Source: Aureimonas sp. AU20 (GTDB taxonomy: Bacteria; Pseudomonadota; Alphaproteobacteria; Rhizobiales; Rhizobiaceae). Taken from it: 64,000 bases of DNA. The translations under genes and the position numbers were made by a program. The DNA lies in assembly GCF_001442755.1 (NCBI RefSeq), contig NZ_CP006367.1:2356001-2420000 (forward strand). Direction: 5' to 3'. The notes under the pieces were generated by a model. It saw nothing but the letters and a program-made list of their open reading frames with translations. It searched no databases and had not been told where the DNA came from. Shown piece by piece: positions 45,620 through 56,800 of the stretch; within the stretch, counting starts at the first letter, position 1, and every line of letters begins with the position of its first letter.

Positions 45620-46732
45620 TCAGGCTGCCTTCACGCGGTCTCGTCCCGCGAGCTTGGCTTCGTAGAGGGCCGCATCGGCCTGTTCGAGGGCACGGGACAG
45701 GCTGGTCCGCGTGTCGGACAAGGCCACACCGACGCTGGCGGTGACGGGGATCGATTGGCCGTTCCACGAAATGGGCCGGCTACCGATCGCAAAGCGCAGG
45801 CGCTCGGCAAGGATCATGGCCGCGTTCCGGTCTTTCGCGGCGTAGAGGAGAACGAACTCCTCGCCTCCGAACCGTGCGAGATGGCCGTCCGCCGGCAGGA
45901 TGGCCTTGGCTCGCCTTGCAAATTCCCGCAGCACCTCGTCGCCGGCCACGTGGCCGAAGCGATCGTTCACCGACTTGAAGTGATCGAGATCGGCGAAGAT
46001 GACGCAGGCCGGCCCGGAGTGGCGGCGAACCGCCTCCGCTAAGCCCTCCCGATTGAGAAGCTGCGTCAGCGGATCGGTGCGCGCCTGTCTCGCTACGGCG
46101 GAGTAGGCCTTCTCGGCTTCCAGCGCGAGAATCGATGTCGTCAGTAGGATCGACACCACATGATCGACCACGAAAATGATCACGATCGACATTGCGACAT
46201 GCGAGGGCTGCAACGGCAGCAGGGGCAGGCAGATCGCTACCGGAATGGAAGCCAGCGCGAGCCCGGCTAGGAGCCGGATCGGGGAGCGGGAAGGGTTGCG
46301 CGCCAGCACGTAATGGGCCGCCGCGCCTTCGTGCAGCGCATAGGCGAGGGTGCTGGCCGCGTTGATCGCCGAGGGGCTGAATCCACTTGCGGCGCATACG
46401 ATATGCGCGGCGGTCGGCAGCACGAACAGCGCCACCATGGGTCTGGTCACGGCCCGTTGGTTGTCGAACAGCCGAAAGCCGCTCCAGAATAGCGAGCCTC
46501 CGAGCGACCATCCCAGCGGCGACCACACGCTGCCGTAGTAGCCGAAATCCACGAACCAGACGGACATGAACGCGCAGGTGAAGAAGCTGGCGCCAAACAG
46601 GAGATGGTGAATTTTTTCGCGATGAAGCAGCCAACAGGCGGCGAATACAGAGCCGCAAGTCGCGAACACGACGAAATCCGTGAACTGCAACGTGGGGATC
46701 GAGAGATCCATCGCCATAGGCCCAATGCGCAT
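45620..46732 (-). CDS. Membrane-bound diguanylate cyclase
   Basis: 370 aa from ATG 46732 (other ATGs at 46717 and 46711). About six membrane segments fill residues 15-200 without a recognised sensor domain, then a GGDEF domain with GGEEF at 289-293, DPLTQLLNR and FADLDHFKSVND. The active site looks intact, so it should make cyclic-di-GMP. No RxxD inhibitory site is present at the expected distance before GGEEF. The long open frame further upstream covers tRNA-Lys and is not real. Confidence 0.9.
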   Translation of the reverse strand: MRIGPMAMDLSIPTLQFTDFVVFATCGSVFAACWLLHREKIHHLLFGASFFTCAFMSVWFVDFGYYGSVWSPLGWSLGGSLFWSGFRLFDNQRAVTRPMVALFVLPTAAHIVCAASGFSPSAINAASTLAYALHEGAAAHYVLARNPSRSPIRLLAGLALASIPVAICLPLLPLQPSHVAMSIVIIFVVDHVVSILLTTSILALEAEKAYSAVARQARTDPLTQLLNREGLAEAVRRHSGPACVIFADLDHFKSVNDRFGHVAGDEVLREFARRAKAILPADGHLARFGGEEFVLLYAAKDRNAAMILAERLRFAIGSRPISWNGQSIPVTASVGVALSDTRTSLSRALEQADAALYEAKLAGRDRVKAA

Positions 46733-46887
46733 GGACCAAGACTTACCGAACCGAAATCTAGGGTTCCCTACGAGCGCCCGCAAATTGCGCGGGATCGTTA
46801 TCCCGGAGTAAATCGCGTTGAGCGACGAATGATCGCGGCTACGAGTTTTACCGCCAGGCTGGTGGGCATTCCAAAAAAATGGGAAAA

Positions 46888-46963
46888 TGGTGAGCGCGGT
46901 GGGACTCGAACCCACGACCACATGATTAAAAGTCACGTGCTCTACCAACTGAGCTACGCGCTC
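46888..46963 (-). tRNA. tRNA-Lys (anticodon TTT)
   Basis: 76 bases with encoded CCA. Acceptor stem GAGCGCG/CGCGCTC, anticodon loop CTTTTAA, T-loop GTTCGAGT. Confidence 0.95.
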
Positions 46964-47108
46964 GAACCTACATGAACTCATGTACGGAATGCGCGGACCA
47001 TAGAAAGGTCGCCGGTGCCGGTCAACAGCTTTTGCGATGTCATCCACACGGTTTGAACCCGATCGGCCTTCGTCGTAAGACCCCTCCAATAGGCCCTTTC
47101 GAAGGGCG

Positions 47109-47870
47109 ATGTGGGTGAGGGCGGCTGTCTTGATTTCGGACCTTTCGTATCCGACGGCGATTTTGGCCGGAGCGCTGTCTTTCCTGTCGCCCTGCGTGCT
47201 GCCGCTGGTGCCGCCCTATCTCTGCTACATGGCCGGTGTCTCCGCCGAGGACCTGCGACGAGGCGGGTCGATGGCCGTGCCCGGCTATAGGCGGCTCGTT
47301 CTCACCGCCCTCGTCTTCGTGCTGGGATTTTCTACGGTCTTCGTTTTTCTCGGCGCGGGAGCGAGCACGCTCGGGCAGCTTCTTCGCCGCAACACGGATT
47401 GGCTCGGCCTTCTCGCGGGCATCGCGATCATTCTGATGGGACTGAAATTCCTTGGTGTTCTGCGGCTGAACTTCCTGTCGCGGGAAGCGCGCTTCCAGCC
47501 GGAGGCACCGCGTCGCTCGCTTGGCGGCGCCTATCTCATGGGCCTTGCCTTCGCCTTCGGTTGGACGCCCTGCATCGGCCCGGTGCTGGGGCTGATTCTC
47601 GGCCTTGCCGGCGCACGCCAGTCCGTGAGCGAAGGCATGGTGATGCTGAGCCTTTATTCGGCCGGCCTCGGCATTCCCTTCGTCCTCGCCGCCGCATTTT
47701 CCGCCAGCTTCCTGCGCGCCATGGGTCGCATTCGTTCGCATTTCGGCGCGGTCGAAAAGGCGATGGGTGTCATGCTGGTGGCGACGGGCGTTCTGTTCCT
47801 GACGGGCGGCATGCAGGCCATGTCCTTCTGGCTCCTGGAAACCTTCCCGGCCCTTCAAAAGATCGGCTGA
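47109..47870 (+). CDS. ccdA: Cytochrome c biogenesis / thiol-disulfide carrier CcdA
   Basis: 253 aa, about six membrane segments. The two redox cysteines are in [14 protein letters not shown] and [12 protein letters not shown]. Passes reducing power from cytoplasmic thioredoxin to periplasmic cytochrome c maturation proteins. GAAGGG precedes the ATG. Confidence 0.93.
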   Translation: MWVRAAVLISDLSYPTAILAGALSFLSPCVLPLVPPYLCYMAGVSAEDLRRGGSMAVPGYRRLVLTALVFVLGFSTVFVFLGAGASTLGQLLRRNTDWLGLLAGIAIILMGLKFLGVLRLNFLSREARFQPEAPRRSLGGAYLMGLAFAFGWTPCIGPVLGLILGLAGARQSVSEGMVMLSLYSAGLGIPFVLAAAFSASFLRAMGRIRSHFGAVEKAMGVMLVATGVLFLTGGMQAMSFWLLETFPALQKIG

Positions 47871-47925
47871 TCTCCCTATCGCCATGCGCACCAAACGACG
47901 CTTCTTTGTTTCGAGGACTCCTCCC

Positions 47926-49278
47926 ATGAGCCGCACCTGCCTTTCCATCGTCCTTGCCGCAGGCGAGGGAACGCGCATGAAATCGACGCGCGCCAAGGTG
48001 CTGCACGAGGTCGCCCATCGCCCGCTCGTGCTGCACGCTGTGGATGCCGCGATGCGCGCCGGATCGAGCGAAATAGTTGTGGTCGTCGGCCGCGATGCCG
48101 AAAGCGTCGTGCGCCTGGTCTCGGGCTTCGAACCGCCCTTGCGCCATTTCGCGCAGGCGGAACGTCTCGGCACGGCGCATGCGGTGCTCGCGGCGCGCGG
48201 CGCTCTGGCCGATCGCTTTGACGACGTGCTCGTGCTGTTCGGCGACACGCCGCTCGTGCGGCCCGAAACGCTGCTTGCGGCGCGGGCCGAGATCGCGGCG
48301 GGTGCTGCAGTGTGCGTCGTCGGGTTCCGCAGCCGCAAGCCGACCGGCTATGGCCGCCTGATCCGCGAGGGTGATGAACTCGTCGCCATTCGCGAGGAAA
48401 AGGACGCCTCGCCCGAAGAGCGGCTAATCGATCTCTGTAATGGCGGGGTCATGGCGATCGACGGTGGCCGCGCGCTCGACCTTCTCGAACGCATCGGCAA
48501 CAGCAATGCCAAGGGCGAATATTATCTCACCGACATCGTCTCCGTGGCGCGAAGCGAGGGCTTGTCCGTGCGGCTCGTCACGGCCGAGGAGGAGGACGTG
48601 CTCGGGGTCAACACCCGGCTGGAACTCGCCCGGGTCGAAGCGATCTGGCAGGAGCGCCGCCGCGAGGAGGCGATGCTCTCTGGCGTGACCTTGATTGCGC
48701 CGGAGACGGTCTTCTTCGCGGCCGACACGGTGGTCGAGCCCGATGTCGCGATCGAGCCGAACGTCGTTTTCGGTCCGGGCGTTCACATTCGCAGCGGCGC
48801 GGTTCTTCGCGCCTTCAGCCATATTGAGGGCGCGTCCGTGGGTGCGAAGGCGAGCGTCGGCCCCTTCGCTCGGCTGCGGCCGGGCACGGACCTGCGGGAC
48901 GGGGCGAAGGTCGGCAACTTCGTGGAGATCAAGAGCACTACGGTCGGCCAAGACGCGAAGGTCAGCCATCTCACCTATCTCGGCGACGCCAGCGTGGGCG
49001 CGGAAGCCAATATCGGCGCCGGCACGATCACCTGCAATTACGACGGGTTCAACAAGTACCGCACGGTGATCGGCGCCGGTGCCTTCATCGGGTCGAACTC
49101 CGCTCTGGTCGCGCCGCTGTTGATCGGCGACGGGGCGTATGTCGCCTCGGGCAGCGTCGTGACGGAAGATGTGCCGGCCGATGCGCTGGCCTTTGGCCGG
49201 GCGCGACAGGTGGTAAAAGAGGGGCGCGGGCGCGAGATCAACGCGCGCAACGCCGCGCGCAAGGCGAGCCAAAGCTGA
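47926..49278 (+). CDS. glmU: Bifunctional UDP-N-acetylglucosamine pyrophosphorylase / GlcN-1-P acetyltransferase
   Basis: 450 aa. The N-terminal nucleotidyltransferase starts [14 protein letters not shown]; the C-terminal left-handed beta-helix acetyltransferase contains [10 protein letters not shown] and [11 protein letters not shown]. The ATG at 47926 gives the standard start; one 42 bases earlier is in frame but adds a basic extension. Followed by glmS, which supplies the pathway two steps before. Confidence 0.96.
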   Translation: MSRTCLSIVLAAGEGTRMKSTRAKVLHEVAHRPLVLHAVDAAMRAGSSEIVVVVGRDAESVVRLVSGFEPPLRHFAQAERLGTAHAVLAARGALADRFDDVLVLFGDTPLVRPETLLAARAEIAAGAAVCVVGFRSRKPTGYGRLIREGDELVAIREEKDASPEERLIDLCNGGVMAIDGGRALDLLERIGNSNAKGEYYLTDIVSVARSEGLSVRLVTAEEEDVLGVNTRLELARVEAIWQERRREEAMLSGVTLIAPETVFFAADTVVEPDVAIEPNVVFGPGVHIRSGAVLRAFSHIEGASVGAKASVGPFARLRPGTDLRDGAKVGNFVEIKSTTVGQDAKVSHLTYLGDASVGAEANIGAGTITCNYDGFNKYRTVIGAGAFIGSNSALVAPLLIGDGAYVASGSVVTEDVPADALAFGRARQVVKEGRGREINARNAARKASQS

Positions 49279-49403
49279 CGCGCGGCCGCGATCTCTAAAA
49301 ACCAGCAATGAAAATTGAGCGACGGTTTTGCGCCGTCGCGCTATCAGCAGACGGCGCGAAGCACCGGACCGGCCGGGGCTTTCCCGAAAGGATCGGTTCG
49401 CTC

Positions 49404-51230
49404 ATGTGTGGCATCATCGGAATCATCAGCCAAGCCCCCGTCGCCTCGCGGCTCGTGGACTCGCTGAAGCGCCTGGAATACCGGGGCTATGATTCCGCCG
49501 GCATCGCGACGCTGGAAGACGGCGCGCTGGCACGACGCCGTGCGGCGGGGAAGCTGCGCAATCTGGAAGCCGTGCTCACTGAGCAGCCGCTCCAGGGGAC
49601 GATCGGCATCGGACACACGCGCTGGGCCACCCATGGCGTGCCGAACGAGGCGAACGCCCATCCGCATTCGACCCAGCGGCTGTCCGTCGTTCACAACGGC
49701 ATCATCGAGAATTTCCGCGAGTTGAAGACCGAACTCGCCGCCGACGGATACGCGTTCGAGAGCGAGACGGATTCGGAGGTCGTCGCGGTCTATGTAACGC
49801 GGCAGATCGACCGGGGCATGGGCCCGCAGGAGGCCGTCGCCTCCACTCTGAAGGTTCTCGAAGGCGCCTTCTCGCTCGCCTTCCTGTTCGACGGCGACAC
49901 CAAGCTTCTGATCGGCGCGCGGCGCGGCAGCCCGCTGGCGATCGGCGAGGGTGAGGGCGAGATGTTCCTCGGCTCGGACGCCATCGCGCTGTCGCCCTTC
50001 ACCGATTCCGTGCGCTATCTCGAGGATGGCGACTGGGCTGTCCTGTCGCATCGGGGCGCCGAGATTTTCGACGAGCACGACCAGCCGGTGGACCGACCGG
50101 TTCGGCGTTCCGTCGGCGAGGCCTTCTATGTCGACAAGGGCAATCATCGTCATTTCATGCAGAAGGAAATGTACGAGCAGCCAGAGGTGCTCTCCCATAC
50201 GCTGGGGGCCTTCGTGGACATGACGAGCGGGCGCACGCGCCTGCCGCAGGGCCAGGCGTTCGACTTCTCCAAGGTTCGTCGCATCGCCATGTCGGCCTGC
50301 GGCACGGGCTATTACGCCGCTTTGGTCGGCCGCTATTTCTTCGAGCGCTTTGCCGGTATCGCCTGCGATCTCGATGTCGCCTCCGAGTTTCGCTATCGCG
50401 AAAGTCCGCTTGGCGATGTGGACCTTGCGCTCTTCGTCTCTCAGTCCGGCGAAACGGCCGATACGCTGGCCTCGCTGCGCTACGCCAAGGAGTCTGGGCT
50501 CAAGACTGCGGTGGTCGTCAACGTGCAGGAATCCACCATGGCGCGGGAGGCGGATCTGGTCTTCCCGACGCTGGCCGGGCCGGAGATCGGCGTCGCCTCC
50601 ACCAAGGCCTTCACCTGCCAGCTGATGGCCCTGGCCGCGCTGGCGGTGCATGCCGGCGTCGAGCGCGGCGTGATCTCGGGCGATGGCGAGCTGGAGCTGA
50701 CGCGGGCGCTCGCCGAGGCGCCGCGCCTCGTCAACGCCGCGCTGCATCTGGAGGATCAGGTCGAGAGCCTGTCGCGCGAGATGGCAACGCATCGCCATGC
50801 GCTGTTCCTTGGGCGCGGCTTTTCCTTTCCGCTGGCGCTGGAGGGCGCGCTGAAGCTGAAGGAAATCAGCTACATCCACGCCGAGGGGTATGCCGCCGGC
50901 GAACTGAAGCACGGGCCGATCGCGCTGATCGACGAGACCATGCCGGTCGTGGTCGTAGCGCCGCATGACCGGGTGTTCGAGAAGACCGTGTCCAACATGC
51001 AGGAGGTCGCCGCGCGCGGCGGGCGGATCATCCTCCTGACCGACGAGGCGGGCGCCGCGTCCGGCGCGGTGCAGACGGTGAACACGCTGGTCCTGCCCAA
51101 CATGCCGGAAATCCTGACGCCGATCGTCTTCGCGATCCCGCTCCAGCTCCTGGCCTATCACACGGCCGTGCAGATGGGCACGGATGTCGATCAGCCGCGC
51201 AATCTGGCAAAATCCGTCACCGTCGAATAG
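49404..51230 (+). CDS. glmS: Glutamine-fructose-6-phosphate aminotransferase
   Basis: 608 aa, standard length. Catalytic Cys2 in MCGIIGI; then HTRWATHGVPNEANAHPH; two SIS domains with SACGTGYYA and SQSGETADTL; C-terminal KSVTVE. The start is fixed because Cys2 must follow Met. Forms glucosamine-6-phosphate. Converges with recG. Confidence 0.97.
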   Translation: MCGIIGIISQAPVASRLVDSLKRLEYRGYDSAGIATLEDGALARRRAAGKLRNLEAVLTEQPLQGTIGIGHTRWATHGVPNEANAHPHSTQRLSVVHNGIIENFRELKTELAADGYAFESETDSEVVAVYVTRQIDRGMGPQEAVASTLKVLEGAFSLAFLFDGDTKLLIGARRGSPLAIGEGEGEMFLGSDAIALSPFTDSVRYLEDGDWAVLSHRGAEIFDEHDQPVDRPVRRSVGEAFYVDKGNHRHFMQKEMYEQPEVLSHTLGAFVDMTSGRTRLPQGQAFDFSKVRRIAMSACGTGYYAALVGRYFFERFAGIACDLDVASEFRYRESPLGDVDLALFVSQSGETADTLASLRYAKESGLKTAVVVNVQESTMAREADLVFPTLAGPEIGVASTKAFTCQLMALAALAVHAGVERGVISGDGELELTRALAEAPRLVNAALHLEDQVESLSREMATHRHALFLGRGFSFPLALEGALKLKEISYIHAEGYAAGELKHGPIALIDETMPVVVVAPHDRVFEKTVSNMQEVAARGGRIILLTDEAGAASGAVQTVNTLVLPNMPEILTPIVFAIPLQLLAYHTAVQMGTDVDQPRNLAKSVTVE

Positions 51231-51245
51231 CGCGCCGACCAGCGC

Positions 51246-53354
51246 TCAGCCGGCGCGCAGAAGCTTGATCGCGTCGTCCTTGCCGAAGAGGTAGAGAAGG
51301 GCGCGAACGGCCTCGCCCCGCTTCGAGCCGAGTTCGGGGTCGGTCGCGATCAGCAGCCGCGCGTCGTCGCGCGCGGATTCCATGAGATCGGCATGGGCTT
51401 CGAGATCGGCGATGCGGAAACTTTGCATTCCGGATTGCCGCGTGCCCAGCAGATCGCCTTCGCCGCGCAGCTTCAGGTCTTCCTCGGCGATACGGAATCC
51501 GTCCTCCGTTTCGCGCATCACGGCAAGCCGCGCCTTGGCGGCTTCGCCCAGCGGCGCGCGATAGAGAAGGACGCAGGAGGACGGCTTGTCGCCTCGCCCG
51601 ACTCGACCGCGCAACTGGTGCAATTGCGACAGGCCGAAGCGCTCGGCATGTTCGATCACGATGATCGAGGCATCGGGCACGTCGACGCCGACCTCGATCA
51701 CCGTCGTCGCCACCACGATGCGCGTGCGGCCCGACTTGAAGTCGGCCATGGCGGCGTCCTTCTCGGCGCCGGTCATCCGGCCATGCACGAGCCCGACCTG
51801 ATTGCCGAAGAACTGGCGGAGCACCTCGGCGCGCTCCTCGGCCGCCGTCAGATCGCTCGTCTCGGTTTCCTCCACCAGCGGGCAGACCCAATAAAGCTTC
51901 TCGCCTTCTTCGATGGCGCGCCCGGCGCGGGCGACGACCTCTTCCAGCCGATCGAACGACACGGCGACGGTGGTGATCGGCTTGCGGCCCGCCGGCTTGC
52001 CGTGGAGACGCGACACGTCCATGTCACCGAAGGCCGCGAGCACCAGCGTGCGCGGAATGGGCGTCGCCGTCATTACCAGAAGATCGGGCGCGCTGCCCTT
52101 GCGGGTGAGACGAAGCCGCTGCTCCACGCCGAATCGATGCTGCTCGTCTACCACGACGAGGCCGAGATTGTGATAGGCGACATCGTCCTGGAACAGGGCA
52201 TGCGTGCCCACAATGATGTCGATCTCGCCCGACGCGATCGCGGCGAGCTTGCCCTCGCGCGTCTTCCCCGTGTCTCGTCCGGTCAGAAGCGCGATCGAAA
52301 GCCCCGCCGCGTCGCAGTAGCGCGAAAGGCCAGCGAAGTGCTGACGGGCGAGGATTTCAGTGGGTGCCAGCAGCACGGACTGGGCGCCCGATTCCTTGGC
52401 CGCCGACATGGCGAGCAGGGCGACCACGGTCTTGCCGGCGCCGACATCGCCCTGCAGCAGCCGGACCATACGCTCCGGCCGCGCCATGTCGGCGAAGATT
52501 TCTGAAAGCGACTCATTCTGCCCGGGCGTAAGCTTGAAGGGGAGCGAGCTTTCGGCCCGGGCGCGGATGGCGCCATCCGTGCCGAGGCTGCGCCCGGCTT
52601 CCTGCTTCATGCGCCGGCGCGAGAGGGCGAGCGCCAATTGGCTCGCCAGAAATTCGTCATAGGCGAGGCGACGGAAGGCGGGGTTGGCGAGGTCGAGATC
52701 CTTGGGGTCTTGGAGCTTGTGCAGGCTTTCCAACGCCGCGCGAAAGGGCGGGAAGCCTTCGCGCTTGAGGATGCTCGGCTCGATCCATTCGGCGAGTTCC
52801 GGCAGTTTTTCCAGCGCGTTGGCAACGCCGCGCCGCAGAACCTTGGGCGAAAGGCCCGCTGTCATGGGGTAGACCGGCTCGACCAGCGGCAGGCTTTCGG
52901 CATCCTCGGCGCTGCCGACGAAATCGGGATGCACCATCGAGGCGCGGCCGTTGAAACGATCCACCTTGCCGGAGACGAGCAGCGTTTCGCCCAGCGGAAA
53001 CAGCTTTTCCAGCCATTGCGACTGGGCGCGGAAATAAACCAGCGCGATCTCGCCCGAGGCGTCGTGCGCGATGACGCGCGTCGGCTGATTGCGGGCCTCG
53101 CGGGATGGGAACTGATAGTGGTCGATGCACACTTCCAGCGTGACGATCACGCCGTCGGGCGCCGAGGCGATCTGCTCGCGGCGACGCCGGTCGATTGCGC
53201 CACTCGGCAGATGGAACAGGAGATCGCGCACCTTGGCGACGCCGCCGGCGCCCGGCGGCGCGACGAGCCCGCCGATCAGGACGGAGACCTTCGGCCCGAC
53301 GCCGGTCAGCGTCGAGACGGAGGCGAAGAGCGGGTCGAGAATCGAGGCGCGCAT
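51246..53354 (-). CDS. recG: ATP-dependent DNA helicase RecG
   Basis: 702 aa. The N-terminal wedge domain has the TGVGPK motif, then helicase motifs GDVGAGKT, DEQHRFGVEQR (DExH type), TATPIPRT and QLRGRVGRGD. Remodels stalled forks and branched DNA. Start chosen at 53354 by family length; the 96 codons upstream are not protein-like. Divergent from sdhE-mfd. Confidence 0.96.
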   Translation of the reverse strand: MRASILDPLFASVSTLTGVGPKVSVLIGGLVAPPGAGGVAKVRDLLFHLPSGAIDRRRREQIASAPDGVIVTLEVCIDHYQFPSREARNQPTRVIAHDASGEIALVYFRAQSQWLEKLFPLGETLLVSGKVDRFNGRASMVHPDFVGSAEDAESLPLVEPVYPMTAGLSPKVLRRGVANALEKLPELAEWIEPSILKREGFPPFRAALESLHKLQDPKDLDLANPAFRRLAYDEFLASQLALALSRRRMKQEAGRSLGTDGAIRARAESSLPFKLTPGQNESLSEIFADMARPERMVRLLQGDVGAGKTVVALLAMSAAKESGAQSVLLAPTEILARQHFAGLSRYCDAAGLSIALLTGRDTGKTREGKLAAIASGEIDIIVGTHALFQDDVAYHNLGLVVVDEQHRFGVEQRLRLTRKGSAPDLLVMTATPIPRTLVLAAFGDMDVSRLHGKPAGRKPITTVAVSFDRLEEVVARAGRAIEEGEKLYWVCPLVEETETSDLTAAEERAEVLRQFFGNQVGLVHGRMTGAEKDAAMADFKSGRTRIVVATTVIEVGVDVPDASIIVIEHAERFGLSQLHQLRGRVGRGDKPSSCVLLYRAPLGEAAKARLAVMRETEDGFRIAEEDLKLRGEGDLLGTRQSGMQSFRIADLEAHADLMESARDDARLLIATDPELGSKRGEAVRALLYLFGKDDAIKLLRAG

Positions 53355-53510
53355 GGAAGCGGTGTTTATCGTCTGTTCTCGTTTTTGGATAGGCTGACAG
53401 GCCGGGACGCGGCAACTATATAGGGACCGTGACCGAACCGGACCTTGCCCCCGAGCGGGGAAGCGATCTGGCGAAACCTGTTTGAGACCTGAAACAATCG
53501 GACGATCGCG

Positions 53511-53807
53511 ATGACCGGAACCACACGCTCCTCCAGCGATCTCGACCCGCGTCGGCGCAAGGCCCTGTTCCGGTCCTGGCATCGGGGGACGCGCGAGATG
53601 GATCTGGTTCTCGGCCGCTTCGCCGACGCCGAGATCGGCCATCTCAACGACGAGGATCTCGGCGTCTACGAGCTTCTGATGGAGGCGCCCGACCGCGACC
53701 TCTTCTCCTGGCTGACGGGCACCGAGGAAACTCCGGCAAACTACGACACTCCGGTCTTCCAGCGCATCCGTACCTTCTACGCCCTGAACCAGGTGGTGGC
53801 TTCGTGA
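53511..53807 (+). CDS. sdhE: FAD assembly factor SdhE
   Basis: 98 aa. The RGxxE motif is RGTRE (25-29) followed by MDLVLGRF. Helps attach FAD to succinate dehydrogenase. Its stop overlaps the mfd start (GTGA). The recG-sdhE-mfd arrangement is one I associate with Hyphomicrobiales. Confidence 0.95.
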   Translation: MTGTTRSSSDLDPRRRKALFRSWHRGTREMDLVLGRFADAEIGHLNDEDLGVYELLMEAPDRDLFSWLTGTEETPANYDTPVFQRIRTFYALNQVVAS

Positions 53808-56800
53808 GCAGTCCCGCCGTCGTCAAGAAGGCGCTGGAGAAGGGCGTCGGCCTGCGCATCGGCAATGTGCTGGATGGCTACGAGCCGTTCCTGCTTGCCG
53901 AGATCGCGCGGGCTCGCGGCAAGAACAAGCCGGTCGTCTTCGTCATGCGCGATGGCAACCGCATGGGCGAGATCGAGGACGCGCTGCGCTTTATCGCGCC
54001 GGACCTGCCGGTTCTCTCGCTTCCGGCCTGGGACTGCCTTCCTTATGACCGCGTCGGCCCATCGTCGGAAGCGGCGGCGCGCCGCCTTTCGGCCCTCTCG
54101 GCCATCGCCTCGCTTCAGCGCGATCCCCATCGCGCTCTGATCCTGACCAGTGCAAATGCGCTCCTGCAGAAGATGCCGCCGCGCAAGGTGCTGGAGGAGG
54201 AGACGATCTCCGCCCGCGCGAGCGGGCGCATCGCCATGGAGCAGATCGTCCAGGTGCTCGGACGCGGCGGCTTCGAGCGGGTGACGACGGTGCGCGAGCG
54301 CGGCGAGTTCGCGGTGCGCGGCGGCATTCTGGACCTTTTCGCGCCGAGCGACGAGGAGCCGGTTCGGCTCGACTTCTTCGGCGACACGCTGGAATCCATT
54401 CGCTCCTTCGACCCCGCGACGCAGCGTACCACAGGACAGCGCAAGAGCTTCGAACTCGCGCCCGTCTCGGAAGTATCGCTGAAGGACGAGACGATCTCGC
54501 GCTTCCGCTCCAACTACGTGAAGCGCTTCGGCGCCCCGGCGCGCAACGACGCGCTCTACACCTCGATCAGCGAGGGCAAGCGCTTCTCCGGCATGGAGCA
54601 CTGGCTGCCGCTCTTCTACGAGAGCGTCGAGACGCTGTTCGACTATATCGACGGCTTTCCGCTGGTGCTGGACCATCTCGTGTCCGAGGCGGTGGGCGAG
54701 CGACGCAAGCTCGTGCAGGACTATTACGAGGCGCGCCGACGCGGCGTCGCCGAGAACAGCGCCGAGTCCGTTCCCTACAACCCGCTCGGGCCTCAGGAAC
54801 TTTATCTCACCGAGGACGAGCTGAGCGGCGGCCTCGCCAGAGCCGACCCGGTGCGCCTGTCTTCCTATGCCGTAACCGATGCCGGCTTCCAGATCGACAC
54901 GGTCAATCTCGATGTGCAGCGCGGGCGCGACTTCGCGGCCGAGCGGCAGGCGGGCGACGTCAACGTCTTCACCGCCGCCGTGGATCACATCTCGCGCCTG
55001 CGGGCGGACGGCAAGCAGGTAATCCTGGCAGCTTGGTCGGAAGGCTCGCGCGAGCGCCTGACGCAGGTGGTCGAGGAGCATGGGCTCGGCAACATCAAGC
55101 CGGTCGACACGCTGAAACAGGCGCTCGAAGCCGGGCGCCACATGGTGGCGACGGCGATCCTGGGCGTCGAGGCCGGCTTCGAGACCGACCGTTTCGTCGT
55201 CGTCGGCGAGCAGGACATTCTGGGCGATCGTCTCGTCCGGCGGGGCCGTCGCAAGAAGCGCGGCTCGGACTATATCTCCGAGGTCACGGGCCTCAACGAA
55301 GGCGACATCGTCGTCCATGTCGATCACGGCATCGGCCGCTTCGTCGGCCTGCGCACGATCGAGGCGATGGGCGCGCCGCACGACTGCCTAGAGCTGCGCT
55401 ACGCCAACGACGACCGGCTCTTTCTGCCGGTCGAAAACATCGAGCTCCTGTCGCGCTATGGCGGCGAGGGGATGGATGCGACGCTGGACAAGCTCGGCGG
55501 CGGCGCCTGGCAGGCGCGCAAGGCCAAGCTCAAGAAGCGGCTTCTCGACATGGCGGGCGGCCTCATCCGCATCGCCGCCGAACGCGAGATGCGCGGCGCG
55601 CCGAGACTGCTGCCGCCCGAAGGACTATGGGCCGAATTCCAGGCGCGCTTCCCCTATGAGGAAACCGAGGACCAGCTTAACGCGATCGAGGCGGTGGCCG
55701 ACGATCTTGCGCAAGGGCGCCCGATGGACCGGCTCGTCTGCGGCGATGTCGGCTTCGGCAAGACCGAGGTCGCCCTTCGCGGGGCGTTCCTTGCGGCGAT
55801 GAACGGGCTGCAGGTCGCGGTGGTCGTGCCGACGACCCTTCTGGCGCGCCAGCATTTCAAGACCTTCTCCGAGCGCTTCCGGGGCCTGCCGCTCAACGTC
55901 GCGCAGGCATCGCGGCTGGTGACCACCAAGGAGCTGAACGAGGTCAAGAAGGGCGTCACGGCCGGCACGGTCGACATCGTCGTCGGCACCCATGCGCTTC
56001 TGGGCAAGGGCATCACCTTCAAGAACCTCGGCCTTCTCATCATCGACGAGGAGCAGCATTTCGGTGTCAAGCACAAGGAGCGGCTGAAAGAGCTGAAGTC
56101 GGACATCCACGTCCTGACGCTTTCGGCGACCCCAATCCCCCGCACCCTGCAATTGGCGCTGACAGGCGTGCGGGAGCTTTCGCTCATCACCACGCCGCCG
56201 GTGGACCGTATGGCGGTGCGCACCTTCGTCACGCCCTTCGATCCGCTCGTGGTGCGCGAGACGCTGCTGCGCGAGCGCTATCGCGGCGGCCAGAGCTTCT
56301 ATGTCGCGCCTCGCCTCGCCGATCTTGCCGGCATCAAGGAGTTCCTGGACGAGCAGGTGCCGGAATTGAAGGTCGCGGTTGCGCATGGCCAGATGCCGGC
56401 GGGCGAACTCGACGACATCATGAACGCCTTCTACGAGGGTCGCTACGACGTCCTCCTGTCCACGACGATCGTGGAGTCGGGCCTCGACATTCCCTCGGCC
56501 AACACGATGATCGTGCACCGGGCGGACATGTTCGGCCTCGCGCAGCTCTACCAGCTGCGCGGCCGCGTCGGGCGCTCCAAGCAGCGCGCCTATGCGCTCC
56601 TGACCATTCCCGCCAACAAGACGCCGACGGCCGGTGCCGACCGCCGCCTTAAGGTGCTGCAGTCGCTGGACAAGCTCGGGGCCGGCTTCCAGCTCGCCAG
56701 CCACGATCTCGACCAGCGCGGCGCTGGCAATCTGCTCGGCGACGAGCAGAGTGGACATATCAAGGAGGTCGGCTTCGAGCTCTACCAGCAAATGCTGGAA

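Noticed and set aside
46740..47089. N-terminal extension of the diguanylate cyclase
   Set aside because: The extension would translate the tRNA-Lys gene in reverse; the ATG at 46732 starts the membrane domain.
49344..51161. 605-codon open frame on the minus strand
   Set aside because: Shadow of glmS, whose sequence is full length and catalytic.
53777..55381. 534-codon open frame on the minus strand
   Set aside because: Shadow of mfd.
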